Positions 17,897 through 26,115 of a DNA stretch of 64,000 nt are shown here, piece by piece. Made by a program: the position numbers and the translations under genes. A model generated the notes under the pieces. That model did no database searches and was not told the DNA's origin. It saw only the letters and a program-made list of their open reading frames with translations. The stretch is from Mordavella massiliensis. Its GTDB lineage: Bacteria; Bacillota; Clostridia; Lachnospirales; Lachnospiraceae. Each line of letters starts with the position of its first letter. The stretch's first letter is position 1. The stretch is from NCBI RefSeq assembly GCF_016902415.1, contig NZ_JACJLV010000003.1, positions 51,254 to 115,253 of the forward strand, in the 5' to 3' direction.

Positions 17897-17961
17897 CCTT
17901 TTTCATGATAAACTATCTTTACTATTTTTCCACATTTTTTGATAAGTGAGGCACAATTACT

Positions 17962-18729
17962 ATGAATGTCAATCCTGTTGTTGTTAGAAATATTGAAATT
18001 GGTTCCGGCATGCCCAAGGTCTGTGTTCCGATTGTAGAAAAAATCCGCGAGGATATTCTTTCCACCGCAAAAGCTATCTGTTCCACAGAAGCTGATCTTG
18101 TCGAATGGCGTGCAGATTGGTATGAGGATGTTTCTGCTTTTTCTGAAGTTATAAAAACTGCTGATATGTTACGCAGCATCCTTGGGGAGACTCCTCTTCT
18201 TTTTACTTTCCGCTCGGCCAGAGAAGGCGGGGAGAAGGAACTTTCTCTGGAATCTTATGCCACCTTATTAGAAAGTGTTGCTAAAACCGGCTTTGTAGAT
18301 CTTATCGATGTGGAAGTTTTTTCTGGTGATGATGCCGTAAAAAATATCATTCAGACGGCTCATGCTCATGGCGTAAAAGTCATTGCATCCAATCATGATT
18401 TTGAAGGAACTCCTGCCCGTGAAGAGTTGGTTGCCCGGCTCTGCAAAATGCAGGATCTGGGCGCGGATATTCTTAAAATCGCTGTAATGCCACAAACCCG
18501 ATCTGATGTCCTCACTCTTCTTAGTGTAACAGAAGAAATGTCCTCCCTGCATACCAGCCGTCCTGTTATTACTATGTCCATGGGCAGGGCCGGTGCGCTC
18601 AGCCGCCTGTGCGGCGAGGTCTTTGGCTCTGCTGTCACTTTCGCCTCCTTTGGTAAGGTTTCTGCCCCCGGGCAGATTGCCATCGAGGATTTAAAAGCGG
18701 GGCTGCGCCTTCTTCATAAATATCTGTAA
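17962..18729 (+). CDS. aroD: Type I 3-dehydroquinate dehydratase
   Basis: Shikimate-pathway enzyme dehydrating 3-dehydroquinate through a Schiff base. 255 residues, usual length for class I. Glu48 in 'VEWRADWYE', His145 in 'ASNHDFEGTP' and the Schiff-base Lys172 in 'ADILKIAVMPQT' match the family's catalytic set; 'ASFGKVSAPGQIAIEDL' closes the active site. The gene stands alone between two unrelated neighbours and no other aro gene is in the window. Type I enzymes in Clostridia sometimes act in quinate/shikimate catabolism, but nothing here shows that. The ribosome binding site before the ATG is weak. Confidence 0.95.
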   Translation: MNVNPVVVRNIEIGSGMPKVCVPIVEKIREDILSTAKAICSTEADLVEWRADWYEDVSAFSEVIKTADMLRSILGETPLLFTFRSAREGGEKELSLESYATLLESVAKTGFVDLIDVEVFSGDDAVKNIIQTAHAHGVKVIASNHDFEGTPAREELVARLCKMQDLGADILKIAVMPQTRSDVLTLLSVTEEMSSLHTSRPVITMSMGRAGALSRLCGEVFGSAVTFASFGKVSAPGQIAIEDLKAGLRLLHKYL

Positions 18730-18961
18730 CTACCTATACGGCCCTTTTTATCTTGACATCCCCGCTCCTTCTTTTTATGATATTGAATACAGACAGCGGG
18801 CCTGTACCGGGACCCCTTTCTATCCTAAGCTGCAACTCCTCATTTGCGGGATCTTCTTGTACCCCCGCGTTTTTCTATTTTCTTGTAATTCTTTCCCGCC
18901 TCGGGAAACATTCCAGAAACGTAACTTTAAATGTAACTTTTCAACAATGCTTCATTTTCCG

Positions 18962-18990
18962 TTGTCTGTACCCCTCTTTTTTGCTATAGT
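18962..18990 (+). promoter_or_regulatory. Promoter of the Rpn-like gene
   Basis: TTGTCT (18962-18967), 17 bases, then TATAGT (18985-18990) preceded by TGC (extended -10), 45 bases before the start codon at 19036. The rest of the 306-base gap from 18730 holds only pyrimidine-rich sequence in which I see no gene or clear terminator. Confidence 0.55.
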
Positions 18991-19035
18991 GAAGATAGAA
19001 AAGTTTCTCTGTATGGGCAAACAGAAAGGCGCCCT

Positions 19036-19908
19036 ATGGATAAACGAAACCAGACCGAGGACAAGGTCCTCAAAAGAGCCGCAAAGTGTTTTGCCGATGA
19101 GCTGCTCCGCTATTTTAACATCACCGGAACTGTATCGGGGATCGCCCCTACGGAATCCATTCATCTGGAACTTCACCGGATGTACGAAGATTTTAATCTG
19201 ATCATGGATGACGGGTCCTGGATCCATTTCGAGTTCCAGAGCAGCGACGGAGGCGTGGCTGACTTAAGACGGTTCCGCACTTACGAAGCCGTCACCAGCC
19301 AGCAGTACGGCGTGCCGGTAACTACTTATGTGCTTTACTCCGGACAGATCCGGCAGCCAAAGACCGAACTCACCGAAGGGCTCAACACCTACCGCATCCA
19401 TCCCATTCTCATGTCAGACCGGGATGCGAACGACTTATTCGAAAATCTGCAGCGTAAGAAGGACTGCGGGGAACCGCTTACAAAAGAGGATCTGGTGCCC
19501 CTGACACTTAGTCTCCTCATGGGCGGAACGATGCCCATGGAAGACCGGGTCACCCAGACATTTCGCTATCTTCAGGAGGAACCGCTGGAGAAAGAAGACC
19601 AACGAAACTTAGAAGCACTTACCTACGCTCTGGCCACGAAATTTCTTGACCAGAACGCCATGAAAAAGTTGGAAGGAATGATCAAAATGACAGAATTAGG
19701 ACAGATGTTGTATAACGACGGGCTGGCTGATGGAATTCGCCAAGGCCTTTCGCAAGGTATTTCGCAGGGTATCCTTTCTATCGCCCGCAATCTCCTGGGC
19801 AGTGTTTCGGATGAATTTATCATTGAGAAAACCGGCATCACTCCGGAGCAGCTCCAGGAGCTTAAGGAAGAAAAAGAATCCGAAAAACCTACTGATAATA
19901 TCACTTAA
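19036..19908 (+). CDS. Rpn-family PD-(D/E)XK nuclease / transposase-like protein
   Basis: Member of the recombination-promoting nuclease (RpnA-like) group, once annotated as putative transposases; family members have DNA endonuclease activity and some act in phage defence. 290 residues. The PD-(D/E)XK core is visible: Asp52 in 'MYEDFNLIMDDG' and ExQ (Glu66, Gln68) in 'WIHFEFQSSD'. A helical middle and a C-terminal repeat-like stretch 'GLADGIRQGLSQGISQGI' follow, typical of the family and prone to copy-number change. It has its own promoter, with no terminal inverted repeats or target duplication, so it is not a complete mobile element. Confidence 0.82.
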   Translation: MDKRNQTEDKVLKRAAKCFADELLRYFNITGTVSGIAPTESIHLELHRMYEDFNLIMDDGSWIHFEFQSSDGGVADLRRFRTYEAVTSQQYGVPVTTYVLYSGQIRQPKTELTEGLNTYRIHPILMSDRDANDLFENLQRKKDCGEPLTKEDLVPLTLSLLMGGTMPMEDRVTQTFRYLQEEPLEKEDQRNLEALTYALATKFLDQNAMKKLEGMIKMTELGQMLYNDGLADGIRQGLSQGISQGILSIARNLLGSVSDEFIIEKTGITPEQLQELKEEKESEKPTDNIT

Positions 19909-19972
19909 CATTTCTAAAGAAAAAGAGGGAGCGGTCCGCCGTTCCCTCTTTTATGGTTCTCCACCTTTTCTT

Positions 19973-21340
19973 TTACTTTCTTGCCATCTCAGCCATGGCC
20001 TCTGCCACCAGCTTAATGGACTGCATCAGTTTCTCTATCTCTACCGCTTCGTTGGGCTGATGCACCACATCCGGATCTCCCGGGAAAATCGGGCCAAAAG
20101 CTACCATGTTTTTGAACATCTTGGCATAAGTGCCGCCGCCGATGGCTTTCGGCTGTGCGTCCATCTGCCCGGTCCCCTCCCTGTATACCTTCATCAGTTT
20201 CTGCACCAGTTCGGAATCCTTCGGCACATAGAGCATATCCGTGTGATCGATGGAAAGGATCTCAAGACCTGCTTCTCCAAACTGTTTTTCCAGCGTCGCC
20301 TGCACTTCTTCTTTCTTTCCATTTTTCGGATAGCGGATATCCAGGACGAAATGAATATCTTTCTCGGTTCCTTCGATTACGCCTAAGTTTACTGTTGTCT
20401 CGCCGGTTTCTTCATCCTGATAGCAGATGCCAAGACCCTTGCCGTTGGTCTCATGTCCGATGTGGGTTCTGAGGAAATCAAACACTTTCTGGTAGTCGCC
20501 GCCGATCTCCAGGTCCTTTACTGCATCCAGAAGAAGGCTGATGCCGTTGACTCCAAGCGCCGGCGTACTTCCGTGTGCGCTGACGCCTTCCGATACCAGA
20601 ACCGTATTGCCATTTTCTTTTGTTACAGTCACGCCCTTTGCTTCCGGGATCTCATGCTCGCCTTCCAGAACCAGACGGCAGTGAAGGGGCACGATATTAT
20701 GTACGGTTCCTCCCTGGAACTCCAGCACCTTGATGGCTCCCTGCGCCGGATTTTTACAGCCGGCTGTGACGTTGGTCATGCCTTTTTCAAAGAAGATCAG
20801 CGGAAATTCTGCGTCCGGCGTGATTCCCATTACCGGCTGCTCCTCGCCTTTTTCTACATAATACTGAATACAGCTGCTGCCTCTCTCTTCATTGGTTCCG
20901 AAAATGACGCGGATCCGGCGGTCAATGGGAAGATCCAGGTCCCGGATTGCCTTCAGCGCATAGATCGCCCCGATGGTCGGGCCTTTGTCGTCTACTACAC
21001 CTCTTCCATACATGACGCCATCGTGGATCTCGCCGCCAAAGGGCGGATATTTCCAGTCGTCGCCGGTGGGAACCACATCCATGTGCCCCAGAACAGCCAC
21101 CATCTCTTCGCCTTCTCCATACTCCACATACCCGGCATGGTTATCTACATTGCCGGTACGAAATCCCAGTTCCTCTCCCAGGTGCAGGGCAAAGTCCAGG
21201 GCCGCTTTTGGTCCGGGGCCGTAAGGCGCATTCTCCTCTGCTTCCGTTGCTACACTGTCGATCTGCACACTTTTCTGGATCCCTTCCAGGATCTCGTCTT
21301 TCATTTCATCCAGTCTCTCACTTAATCTGCTTTGACTCAT
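19973..21340 (-). CDS. pepV: Dipeptidase PepV (M20 metallopeptidase)
   Basis: Cytoplasmic dinuclear-zinc peptidase cleaving dipeptides such as beta-Ala-containing ones. 455 residues. Metal ligands: His/Asp in 'VLGHMDVVPTGDDW', bridging Asp in 'RGVVDDKGPT', the Glu pair in 'FGTNEERGSS', Asp in 'TPDAEFPLIF', and a C-terminal His in 'DVVHQPNEAVEIE'. A lid domain of about 200 residues lies between, as in PepV. The ATG follows a run AAAAGGAGAGAG. It is followed closely (62 bases upstream on the strand) by an unidentified membrane protein gene in the same direction. Confidence 0.93.
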   Translation of the reverse strand: MSQSRLSERLDEMKDEILEGIQKSVQIDSVATEAEENAPYGPGPKAALDFALHLGEELGFRTGNVDNHAGYVEYGEGEEMVAVLGHMDVVPTGDDWKYPPFGGEIHDGVMYGRGVVDDKGPTIGAIYALKAIRDLDLPIDRRIRVIFGTNEERGSSCIQYYVEKGEEQPVMGITPDAEFPLIFFEKGMTNVTAGCKNPAQGAIKVLEFQGGTVHNIVPLHCRLVLEGEHEIPEAKGVTVTKENGNTVLVSEGVSAHGSTPALGVNGISLLLDAVKDLEIGGDYQKVFDFLRTHIGHETNGKGLGICYQDEETGETTVNLGVIEGTEKDIHFVLDIRYPKNGKKEEVQATLEKQFGEAGLEILSIDHTDMLYVPKDSELVQKLMKVYREGTGQMDAQPKAIGGGTYAKMFKNMVAFGPIFPGDPDVVHQPNEAVEIEKLMQSIKLVAEAMAEMARK

Positions 21341-21402
21341 TTTTCTCTCTCCTTTTATGTAAATATATTAAGTGCGTAAATATTAATATTTCTTTGTAAA
21401 CT

Positions 21403-21978
21403 TTATTCTTCTACTATATCAACAAACGCCTGCGCGTTTTCCTGATTCGGCGTATTTTTTACAATACAGATATAAACAGGCTCATATTCGATGCCGGCTT
21501 TTTCCTGCAGCCACTGATTATCTGTCACGACAGCTGCCTCTTCCAGCACGTCGCCTTCATATTGCCGGTAAAAGCTTTCCGGACAGATGACCACATCTGC
21601 CGACTCTGTTCCGATCAAAGTAGAAAATGCAGCCTCCCCCTGATATGCGCCGGAGGTAATATTTCCGTTTACCCGGACGGTCTGATTGTCCTTCTCGGCT
21701 CCCAGAGATTCCCGCAGTTCTTCGGACAGTTCTTCATAATCGTTTGCGGTGCTGTCAATCAGCACCAGGTTCAAAAGGATTTCCTCATTCATCCCCCGGT
21801 ACATGGTCACTCCCAGGTAAATTGCCACGATCAGAGCGACTGGGATCAACAGCCAGACCTTATAGTACATCCAGAGATATTCCAGCTTTTCTTTTCCTGT
21901 CATCTGGCCCAGCTTTTCTTTTTCGAAGGCTTTCCGCTCTTCTTTTGTCATGGTTTCTTCGTAACGTCTGTCCAGCAT
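21403..21978 (-). CDS. Unidentified single-pass membrane protein
   Basis: I do not recognise a family. About 191 residues: charged N-terminus ('MTKEERKAFEKEKLGQMTGKE'), one membrane helix (about 42-60, 'VWLLIPVALIVAIYLGVTMY') and an external domain with mixed alpha/beta pattern; 'FSTLIGTESADVVICPESFY' and 'PVYICIVKNTPNQENA' recall solute-binding-protein folds, but weakly. I start at the ATG at 21978, preceded by GGAAAGGAAG; a GTG at 21999 is an alternative. It lies divergently to a YesL-type gene, a neighbour usually linked to carbohydrate transport. Confidence 0.6.
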   Translation of the reverse strand: MLDRRYEETMTKEERKAFEKEKLGQMTGKEKLEYLWMYYKVWLLIPVALIVAIYLGVTMYRGMNEEILLNLVLIDSTANDYEELSEELRESLGAEKDNQTVRVNGNITSGAYQGEAAFSTLIGTESADVVICPESFYRQYEGDVLEEAAVVTDNQWLQEKAGIEYEPVYICIVKNTPNQENAQAFVDIVEE

Positions 21979-22116
21979 GTCATACTTCCTTTCCTTCACA
22001 GATTTTTCATAATCATTCCCCCGCCCGTTTCTTGATTTTAACCCTCATATTCAGTATACTGTTTTTATGACCAGACAGGCGTTTTTCACGTCTTTACGAT
22101 ATGGAGGCATATATTT

Positions 22117-22770
22117 ATGAGCAATTTTTTGAATCCTGAAAATTCCGTGATGCAGTTCCTCGCCAGGGTCTGCGACTATCTGATCTTAAATGTAGTATTC
22201 ATCTTAAGCTGCATTCCCATTTTTACAGTGGGCGCCGCGCTTTCGGCGCTCTACACGGTCAGCTTTAAGATGATCCGTAAAGAGGACGGATATGTCCTCA
22301 AGAGATATTTTAAAGCATTCTGCGCAAATTTCAAGCAGGGAACCATTCTTTGGCTCATCTGTCTCATCCTTTTTTTCTTTCTGCAGTATGACGGACTGAT
22401 CATCGGTTCTATGGGCGGAAGCATGGGACAGATCTTAAGCATCCTGTTCTACACCATCGTTCTGGTGCTGGCCGCCATGTTTCTCTACCTCTGGCCCATC
22501 CTGGCCTACTTTGTATGCACCACGAAGCAGGTGGTGAAAAATGCGCTGTACATGTGCCTGGGACACCTTCCCTGGACCGCGCTTCTCCTCCTGTACTTCG
22601 GACTTGTGTGGTTCATCATGACCCGCAGCATCCTGACTCTGGGAATCGTGGTGGCAGTCAGCATGGCAGGCGGCTTTTCCCTGACCGCCTGGATCACGGG
22701 AAAGATCTTCCTCAAGATCTTTGCCAGGTATCAGCCGGAAACTTCACAGACTGAAGAGAAACAAGAGTAG
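22117..22770 (+). CDS. YesL-family (DUF624) membrane protein
   Basis: Membrane protein of about 217 residues with five to six hydrophobic helices, beginning 'NFLNPENSVMQFLARVCDYLILNV', the conserved DUF624 opening. Family members often sit in carbohydrate ABC transporter operons, but their molecular function is not established. Start: ATG with TGGAGG nine bases upstream. No transporter is adjacent here; the divergent neighbour is an unidentified membrane protein. An intrinsic terminator follows at 22785-22820. Confidence 0.85.
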   Translation: MSNFLNPENSVMQFLARVCDYLILNVVFILSCIPIFTVGAALSALYTVSFKMIRKEDGYVLKRYFKAFCANFKQGTILWLICLILFFFLQYDGLIIGSMGGSMGQILSILFYTIVLVLAAMFLYLWPILAYFVCTTKQVVKNALYMCLGHLPWTALLLLYFGLVWFIMTRSILTLGIVVAVSMAGGFSLTAWITGKIFLKIFARYQPETSQTEEKQE

Positions 22771-22784
22771 CCCCTGTTTTTCGG

Positions 22785-22820
22785 AATCGTCGCAATCGTC
22801 GTGCGACGATTTCTTTTTTC
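22785..22820 (+). terminator. Intrinsic terminator after the YesL gene
   Basis: Perfect 10-base arms (22785-22794 and 22802-22811) with a 7-base loop, then TCTTTTTT. A second, separate palindrome built on CGTTGCAA/TTGCAACG follows directly (about 22816-22844); it may serve the opposite strand or be a repeat of its own. Confidence 0.75.
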
Positions 22821-22847
22821 GTTGCAAATCGATTGCAACGAAAATCT

Positions 22848-23015
22848 CTAATTATCCGTCGAGACATTTCGAATATATTTCGTTCCTCTTCCGGCGCCTG
22901 TCTTCTGGATGAAACCTTTTTCTATCATTCCATTCAGTATTCGAAGCAAAGTGTCTTTCTTTATTCCTGTGTTTCTCTCTATCTGTACCCTGGTCATTTC
23001 TTTTTGCCCCTGCAT
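22848..23015 (-). pseudogene. Orphan winged-helix fragment (C-terminal remnant)
   Basis: A 55-codon frame encodes a clear winged-helix pattern: 'MTRVQIERNTGIKKDTLLRI' followed by 'LNGMIEKGFIQKTGAGRGTKY' with the stop soon after. This is how the C-terminal DNA-binding domain of AlbA_2/Fic-type or helicase-related proteins usually ends, but no N-terminal part exists upstream: an in-frame TAG lies just before the ATG and the next gene starts within 20 bases. It is probably the stump of a deleted larger gene, though a short functional regulator cannot be excluded; a GGGAGG lies 3 bases before the ATG, too close for normal use. Confidence 0.5.
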
Positions 23016-23033
23016 CTGCCTCCCTGCCTTCTA

Positions 23034-23477
23034 TCATAATTCTCTTCTCAGATATACCATATCAATAAGTTGGATCCCACATTCATAAATAGGATGATCA
23101 TAATTATCTGTAAAAAAATTTTTTAGATAATGGGAACGGCTAAATCCACATTTTTCATAAAATGGAACCGTAAGCGGACTATCTCCTGTTCCCACCTGTA
23201 AAACTGAAAATGTATCCCGATATTTTTCTGCCACAAATTCAATCAATGCCCTTCCGTATCCTCTTCCCTGATACGATGGCTCTGTAGCAATATTTTTTAT
23301 TTCCAAAATTCCCTTCCCTTCATCCGTAACCACACATTCCCCTTTTACACCATCATCCATTAATATATACATATCTCCCTTATCCAGATATCGATCTATC
23401 ATATCCTCTTGTTCATCTGCCAGAAGCAGCAAAGAAAGATATTGTTTTTTATCTGCCGTAACCTTTTTTATTTCCAT
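23034..23477 (-). CDS. GNAT-family N-acetyltransferase
   Basis: Acetyl-CoA-dependent acyltransferase of 147 residues. The acetyl-CoA-binding motif A is 'IATEPSYQGRGYGRALIEFV' (about 63-82), and 'PFYEKCGFSRSHYLKNFF' is the typical C-terminal Y-x-x-x-G-F segment. Substrate unknown. The gene is more A+T-rich than its neighbours and sits beside a gene fragment, which hints at local acquisition. Start: ATG with GAAGAGGGG upstream. Confidence 0.88.
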   Translation of the reverse strand: MEIKKVTADKKQYLSLLLLADEQEDMIDRYLDKGDMYILMDDGVKGECVVTDEGKGILEIKNIATEPSYQGRGYGRALIEFVAEKYRDTFSVLQVGTGDSPLTVPFYEKCGFSRSHYLKNFFTDNYDHPIYECGIQLIDMVYLRREL

Positions 23478-23492
23478 ATAAATCCCCTCTTC

Positions 23493-24482
23493 TTATCCTT
23501 TCTCTGTTACGATCTCCCGTATGATCGACTCGATATCCTGTCCCTGGATACTGATATCCAGGATCTGGCAGGCCCGGCTTACCTGGTCCACCACCGCCAT
23601 TGCGTCTACTTTTTGGATCTCGCACTCCAGCACCAGGCTGTAAGGCGTCTTATCCAGGATCGTAACACCGTCCATGGTAAACTTTTCTGTTTCCAGCCAC
23701 GGATTTTGATCCATCTCGAAACGAATCTGTTTCTTGCTCTGATAATTTTTCTGGATCTTCTGGATTCCGTCATCCACTACCACTTCCCCATGATTGATCA
23801 AAATGATCCTCTTGCAGAGGGATTCGATATCCTGGAAATCATGGGAGGTCACGATAAAGGTGGTATGCCGTTCCTCATTCATCTGGCGGATGAATTCCCG
23901 GATCCGGAGTTTAGACTCGCTGTCCAGGCCGATGGTCGGCTCATCCAGATAGACGATCTCCGGGTCGTGCAGGAAGGCCGCCGCAATATTGCAGCGCATC
24001 TTCTGTCCCAGAGACAGCTGCCGCTCCGGCACTCCCAGAAGCTGCCGGATCCCGATGATATCTGCAAATTCTTCCAGATTCTCCTGGAAACGCTTCTCCG
24101 GGATCTCGTAGAGTTTCTGCAGCACCTTGTAGGACTCGATGATCGGCACGTCCCACCAGAGCACCGACCGGTTGCCAAAGACGATGCCCGTCTTTTTATT
24201 AATCTTCTGCCGGTTCTTCGTAGGCTCCAGCCCACCCACCAGCACCTTCCCGGAGGTCGGCGTCAGCACTCCGGACAGCATCTTGATAGTCGTGGACTTG
24301 CCGCAGCCGTTGGGCCCCACATATCCCACAGCCTCTCCTTTTTCGATGCCGAAATTAATGTCATTGACCGCCCGAAGGATCTCATACTTTGGCCGGAACA
24401 TCTGGCCTACTGCGGCCAGCATATTTTCCGGATTCTTTTTTCTCTTATATTCTTTTACCAGATGTGAAACTTCAATCTGCAT
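23493..24482 (-). CDS. ABC-2 type exporter ATP-binding protein
   Basis: ATPase subunit of an exporter with PF06182-like (ABC-2 family) permeases. 329 residues: Walker A 'GYVGPNGCGKSTTIKML' near residue 53-69, signature 'LSLGQKMRCNIAA', Walker B 'EIVYLDEPTIGLDSESK', H-loop His in 'FIVTSHDFQDIE', and a C-terminal extension of about 70 residues. It is the last gene of a four-gene minus-strand operon (26907 to 23493), with only 14 bases between it and the permease gene. The cargo is unknown. Confidence 0.93.
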   Translation of the reverse strand: MQIEVSHLVKEYKRKKNPENMLAAVGQMFRPKYEILRAVNDINFGIEKGEAVGYVGPNGCGKSTTIKMLSGVLTPTSGKVLVGGLEPTKNRQKINKKTGIVFGNRSVLWWDVPIIESYKVLQKLYEIPEKRFQENLEEFADIIGIRQLLGVPERQLSLGQKMRCNIAAAFLHDPEIVYLDEPTIGLDSESKLRIREFIRQMNEERHTTFIVTSHDFQDIESLCKRIILINHGEVVVDDGIQKIQKNYQSKKQIRFEMDQNPWLETEKFTMDGVTILDKTPYSLVLECEIQKVDAMAVVDQVSRACQILDISIQGQDIESIIREIVTEKG

Positions 24483-24487
24483 GATCT

Positions 24488-25332
24488 TCTCCTCTCTTAC
24501 GTTCCTGTACTGTCATAGCTTCTAAGTCCGACCCGCCAGATCAGCGCGGCCAGTAATGTCACGACTCCGGCTGCCAGAGGCATCAGGCCCGCCACCGGCA
24601 GATCGGTCTTTCCAAGCAGCGCCATAGCCGGATAATAGGCCACAAATCCCAATGGCAGGATATAGGTAAAAAATCCCTGGATCGCCGCCGGAAACACATT
24701 CAACGGATATTTCACAAACTCCCGGCAGGTCTGCACCAGCACCGCCATATCTCCGCCCTGGATCAGCCAGAAGTTCAGACAGTTAAAAATCAGGTAAATG
24801 CCGGAATTGATAATGGTTCCGCATACCAGATATTCCAGAAGCAGCAGCACTTCATATCCTCCAAAGGACAATCCGATCTGCCACGCGGCCCAGAGGAAGA
24901 TCCCCACATAGACCACTGTGGCAAGGATCGCCTGAAAAAACATATATTCTCCCAGGACCTGCAACAGCACCGGCGCCGGGCGGGTCAGATACACATCCAG
25001 CCGCCCCCACCGGATCATATTGATCAGTTCCCATACACTGTCAAAAAATGTCTGGCCGATGGCCTCAATTACTGCGCACATGGAAAACAGGATGCAGATC
25101 TCGTACACATTCCAGCTCCCGATCCCTCCTGTCACGCCGGCTATGGCAAGGATCCCGATAAAGCCGGATGCCTCCCGGATCAGCATGGACACCAGCCAGA
25201 TGGACGTGTCCGCCGGATACTGGGTCATTTTCAGGAATCCGATCCGCATATACCCTTTCCAGAGCCGCCAGCCATATGCCAGCCGCCTGATTCGCTCCAT
25301 GTTACATCTCCTCTCTTACGTTCCTGTACTGT
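24488..25332. repeat. Tandem duplication unit of the ABC-2 permease (about 820 bp)
   Basis: The string TCTCCTCTCTTACGTTCCTG occurs at about 24488 and again at about 25308, covering ribosome binding site, start of the downstream gene and end of the upstream gene. Between lies one permease copy, and the next copy is similar throughout at protein level (roughly 70 percent by eye). This marks an old tandem duplication of about 820 bases. Confidence 0.8.
24497..25300 (-). CDS. ABC-2 type permease, tandem copy A
   Basis: Six-helix permease of the ABC-2/PF06182 group, 267 residues. It is a close paralogue of the next gene (25316-26110): long shared blocks include 'VREFVKYPLNVFPAAIQGFF'-type sequence (here 'CREFVKYPLNVFPAAIQGFF'), 'PLGFVAYYPAMALLGKT' and 'NVYEICILFSMCAVIEAIGQ'. 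Both end in '-STGT'. With the ATPase and the third permease it would form a heteromeric exporter. Which of the two copies pairs with the 26116-26907 subunit cannot be told. Confidence 0.88.
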   Translation of the reverse strand: MERIRRLAYGWRLWKGYMRIGFLKMTQYPADTSIWLVSMLIREASGFIGILAIAGVTGGIGSWNVYEICILFSMCAVIEAIGQTFFDSVWELINMIRWGRLDVYLTRPAPVLLQVLGEYMFFQAILATVVYVGIFLWAAWQIGLSFGGYEVLLLLEYLVCGTIINSGIYLIFNCLNFWLIQGGDMAVLVQTCREFVKYPLNVFPAAIQGFFTYILPLGFVAYYPAMALLGKTDLPVAGLMPLAAGVVTLLAALIWRVGLRSYDSTGT

Positions 25333-26110
25333 TGTATCCTCTCAGTCCCGCTCTCCATACCAGAAATGCAAGGAACACCACGAACACTCCCACCGCCGGA
25401 AGCATCAGTTCCACCGGCAGAGTCGTCTTCCCGAGCAGGGCCATGGCCGGATAGTAGGCCACGAACCCCAGCGGCAGCAGAAAGGTAAAGAACCCCTGGA
25501 TCGCCGCCGGAAAGACGTTCAACGGATATTTCACAAACTCCCGGCAGGTCTGCACCAGCACCGCAATATCCTCTCCCTGGACGATCCAGAAATTCAGGAA
25601 ATTAAAGATGGCATAAATGCCGGAGTTTACCATGGTTCCAAAGATCACATATTCCACCAGGATCAGCGCCTCATACAGACCAATATGAAGATTAAGCTGC
25701 AGAGCCGCCCACACAAAGATCCCCACATAAATGATCAGGGATAAAACCGCCTGAAAGTGGGTGACCTGTCCCAGCACCTGCAGAAACACCGGCGCCGGAC
25801 GGGTCAGAAATACGTCCAGCTCTCCGCGCCGCATCATGTGATCCATGCCCCACACATTGTCAAAAAACGCCTGGCCAATGGCCTCGATCACTGCACACAT
25901 GGAAAACAAAATGCAGACTTCGTAAACATTCCAGTTTCCCATGCCTCCTGTCACTCCTACGATCGCCAGGATTCCCACAAACCCGGAAGCCTCCCGCACC
26001 AGCATGGAGATCAATAAGATCACCGTATCCGCCGGATACTGGGTCATCGTAAGAAAGCCGACCCGCAGGTAGGCCCGCCACAGCCGCAGGCAATAACTCA
26101 CTCTCTTCAT
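25316..26110 (-). CDS. ABC-2 type permease, tandem copy B
   Basis: Paralogue of the downstream permease; 264 residues with six predicted helices. It differs from copy A mainly in the loop after residue 90 ('NVWGMDHMMRRGELDVFLTR' against 'SVWELINMIRWGRLDVYLTR') and in the middle helices, so the copies may have specialised or form a heterodimer. It lies 5 bases after the third permease and 15 bases before copy A, so translation is coupled. Confidence 0.88.
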   Translation of the reverse strand: MKRVSYCLRLWRAYLRVGFLTMTQYPADTVILLISMLVREASGFVGILAIVGVTGGMGNWNVYEVCILFSMCAVIEAIGQAFFDNVWGMDHMMRRGELDVFLTRPAPVFLQVLGQVTHFQAVLSLIIYVGIFVWAALQLNLHIGLYEALILVEYVIFGTMVNSGIYAIFNFLNFWIVQGEDIAVLVQTCREFVKYPLNVFPAAIQGFFTFLLPLGFVAYYPAMALLGKTTLPVELMLPAVGVFVVFLAFLVWRAGLRGYNSTGT

Positions 26111-26115
26111 CTTCG

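Noticed and set aside
19036..19908. Rpn-like gene as a complete insertion sequence
   Set aside because: No terminal inverted repeats or target-site duplication were seen, and the gene has its own promoter.
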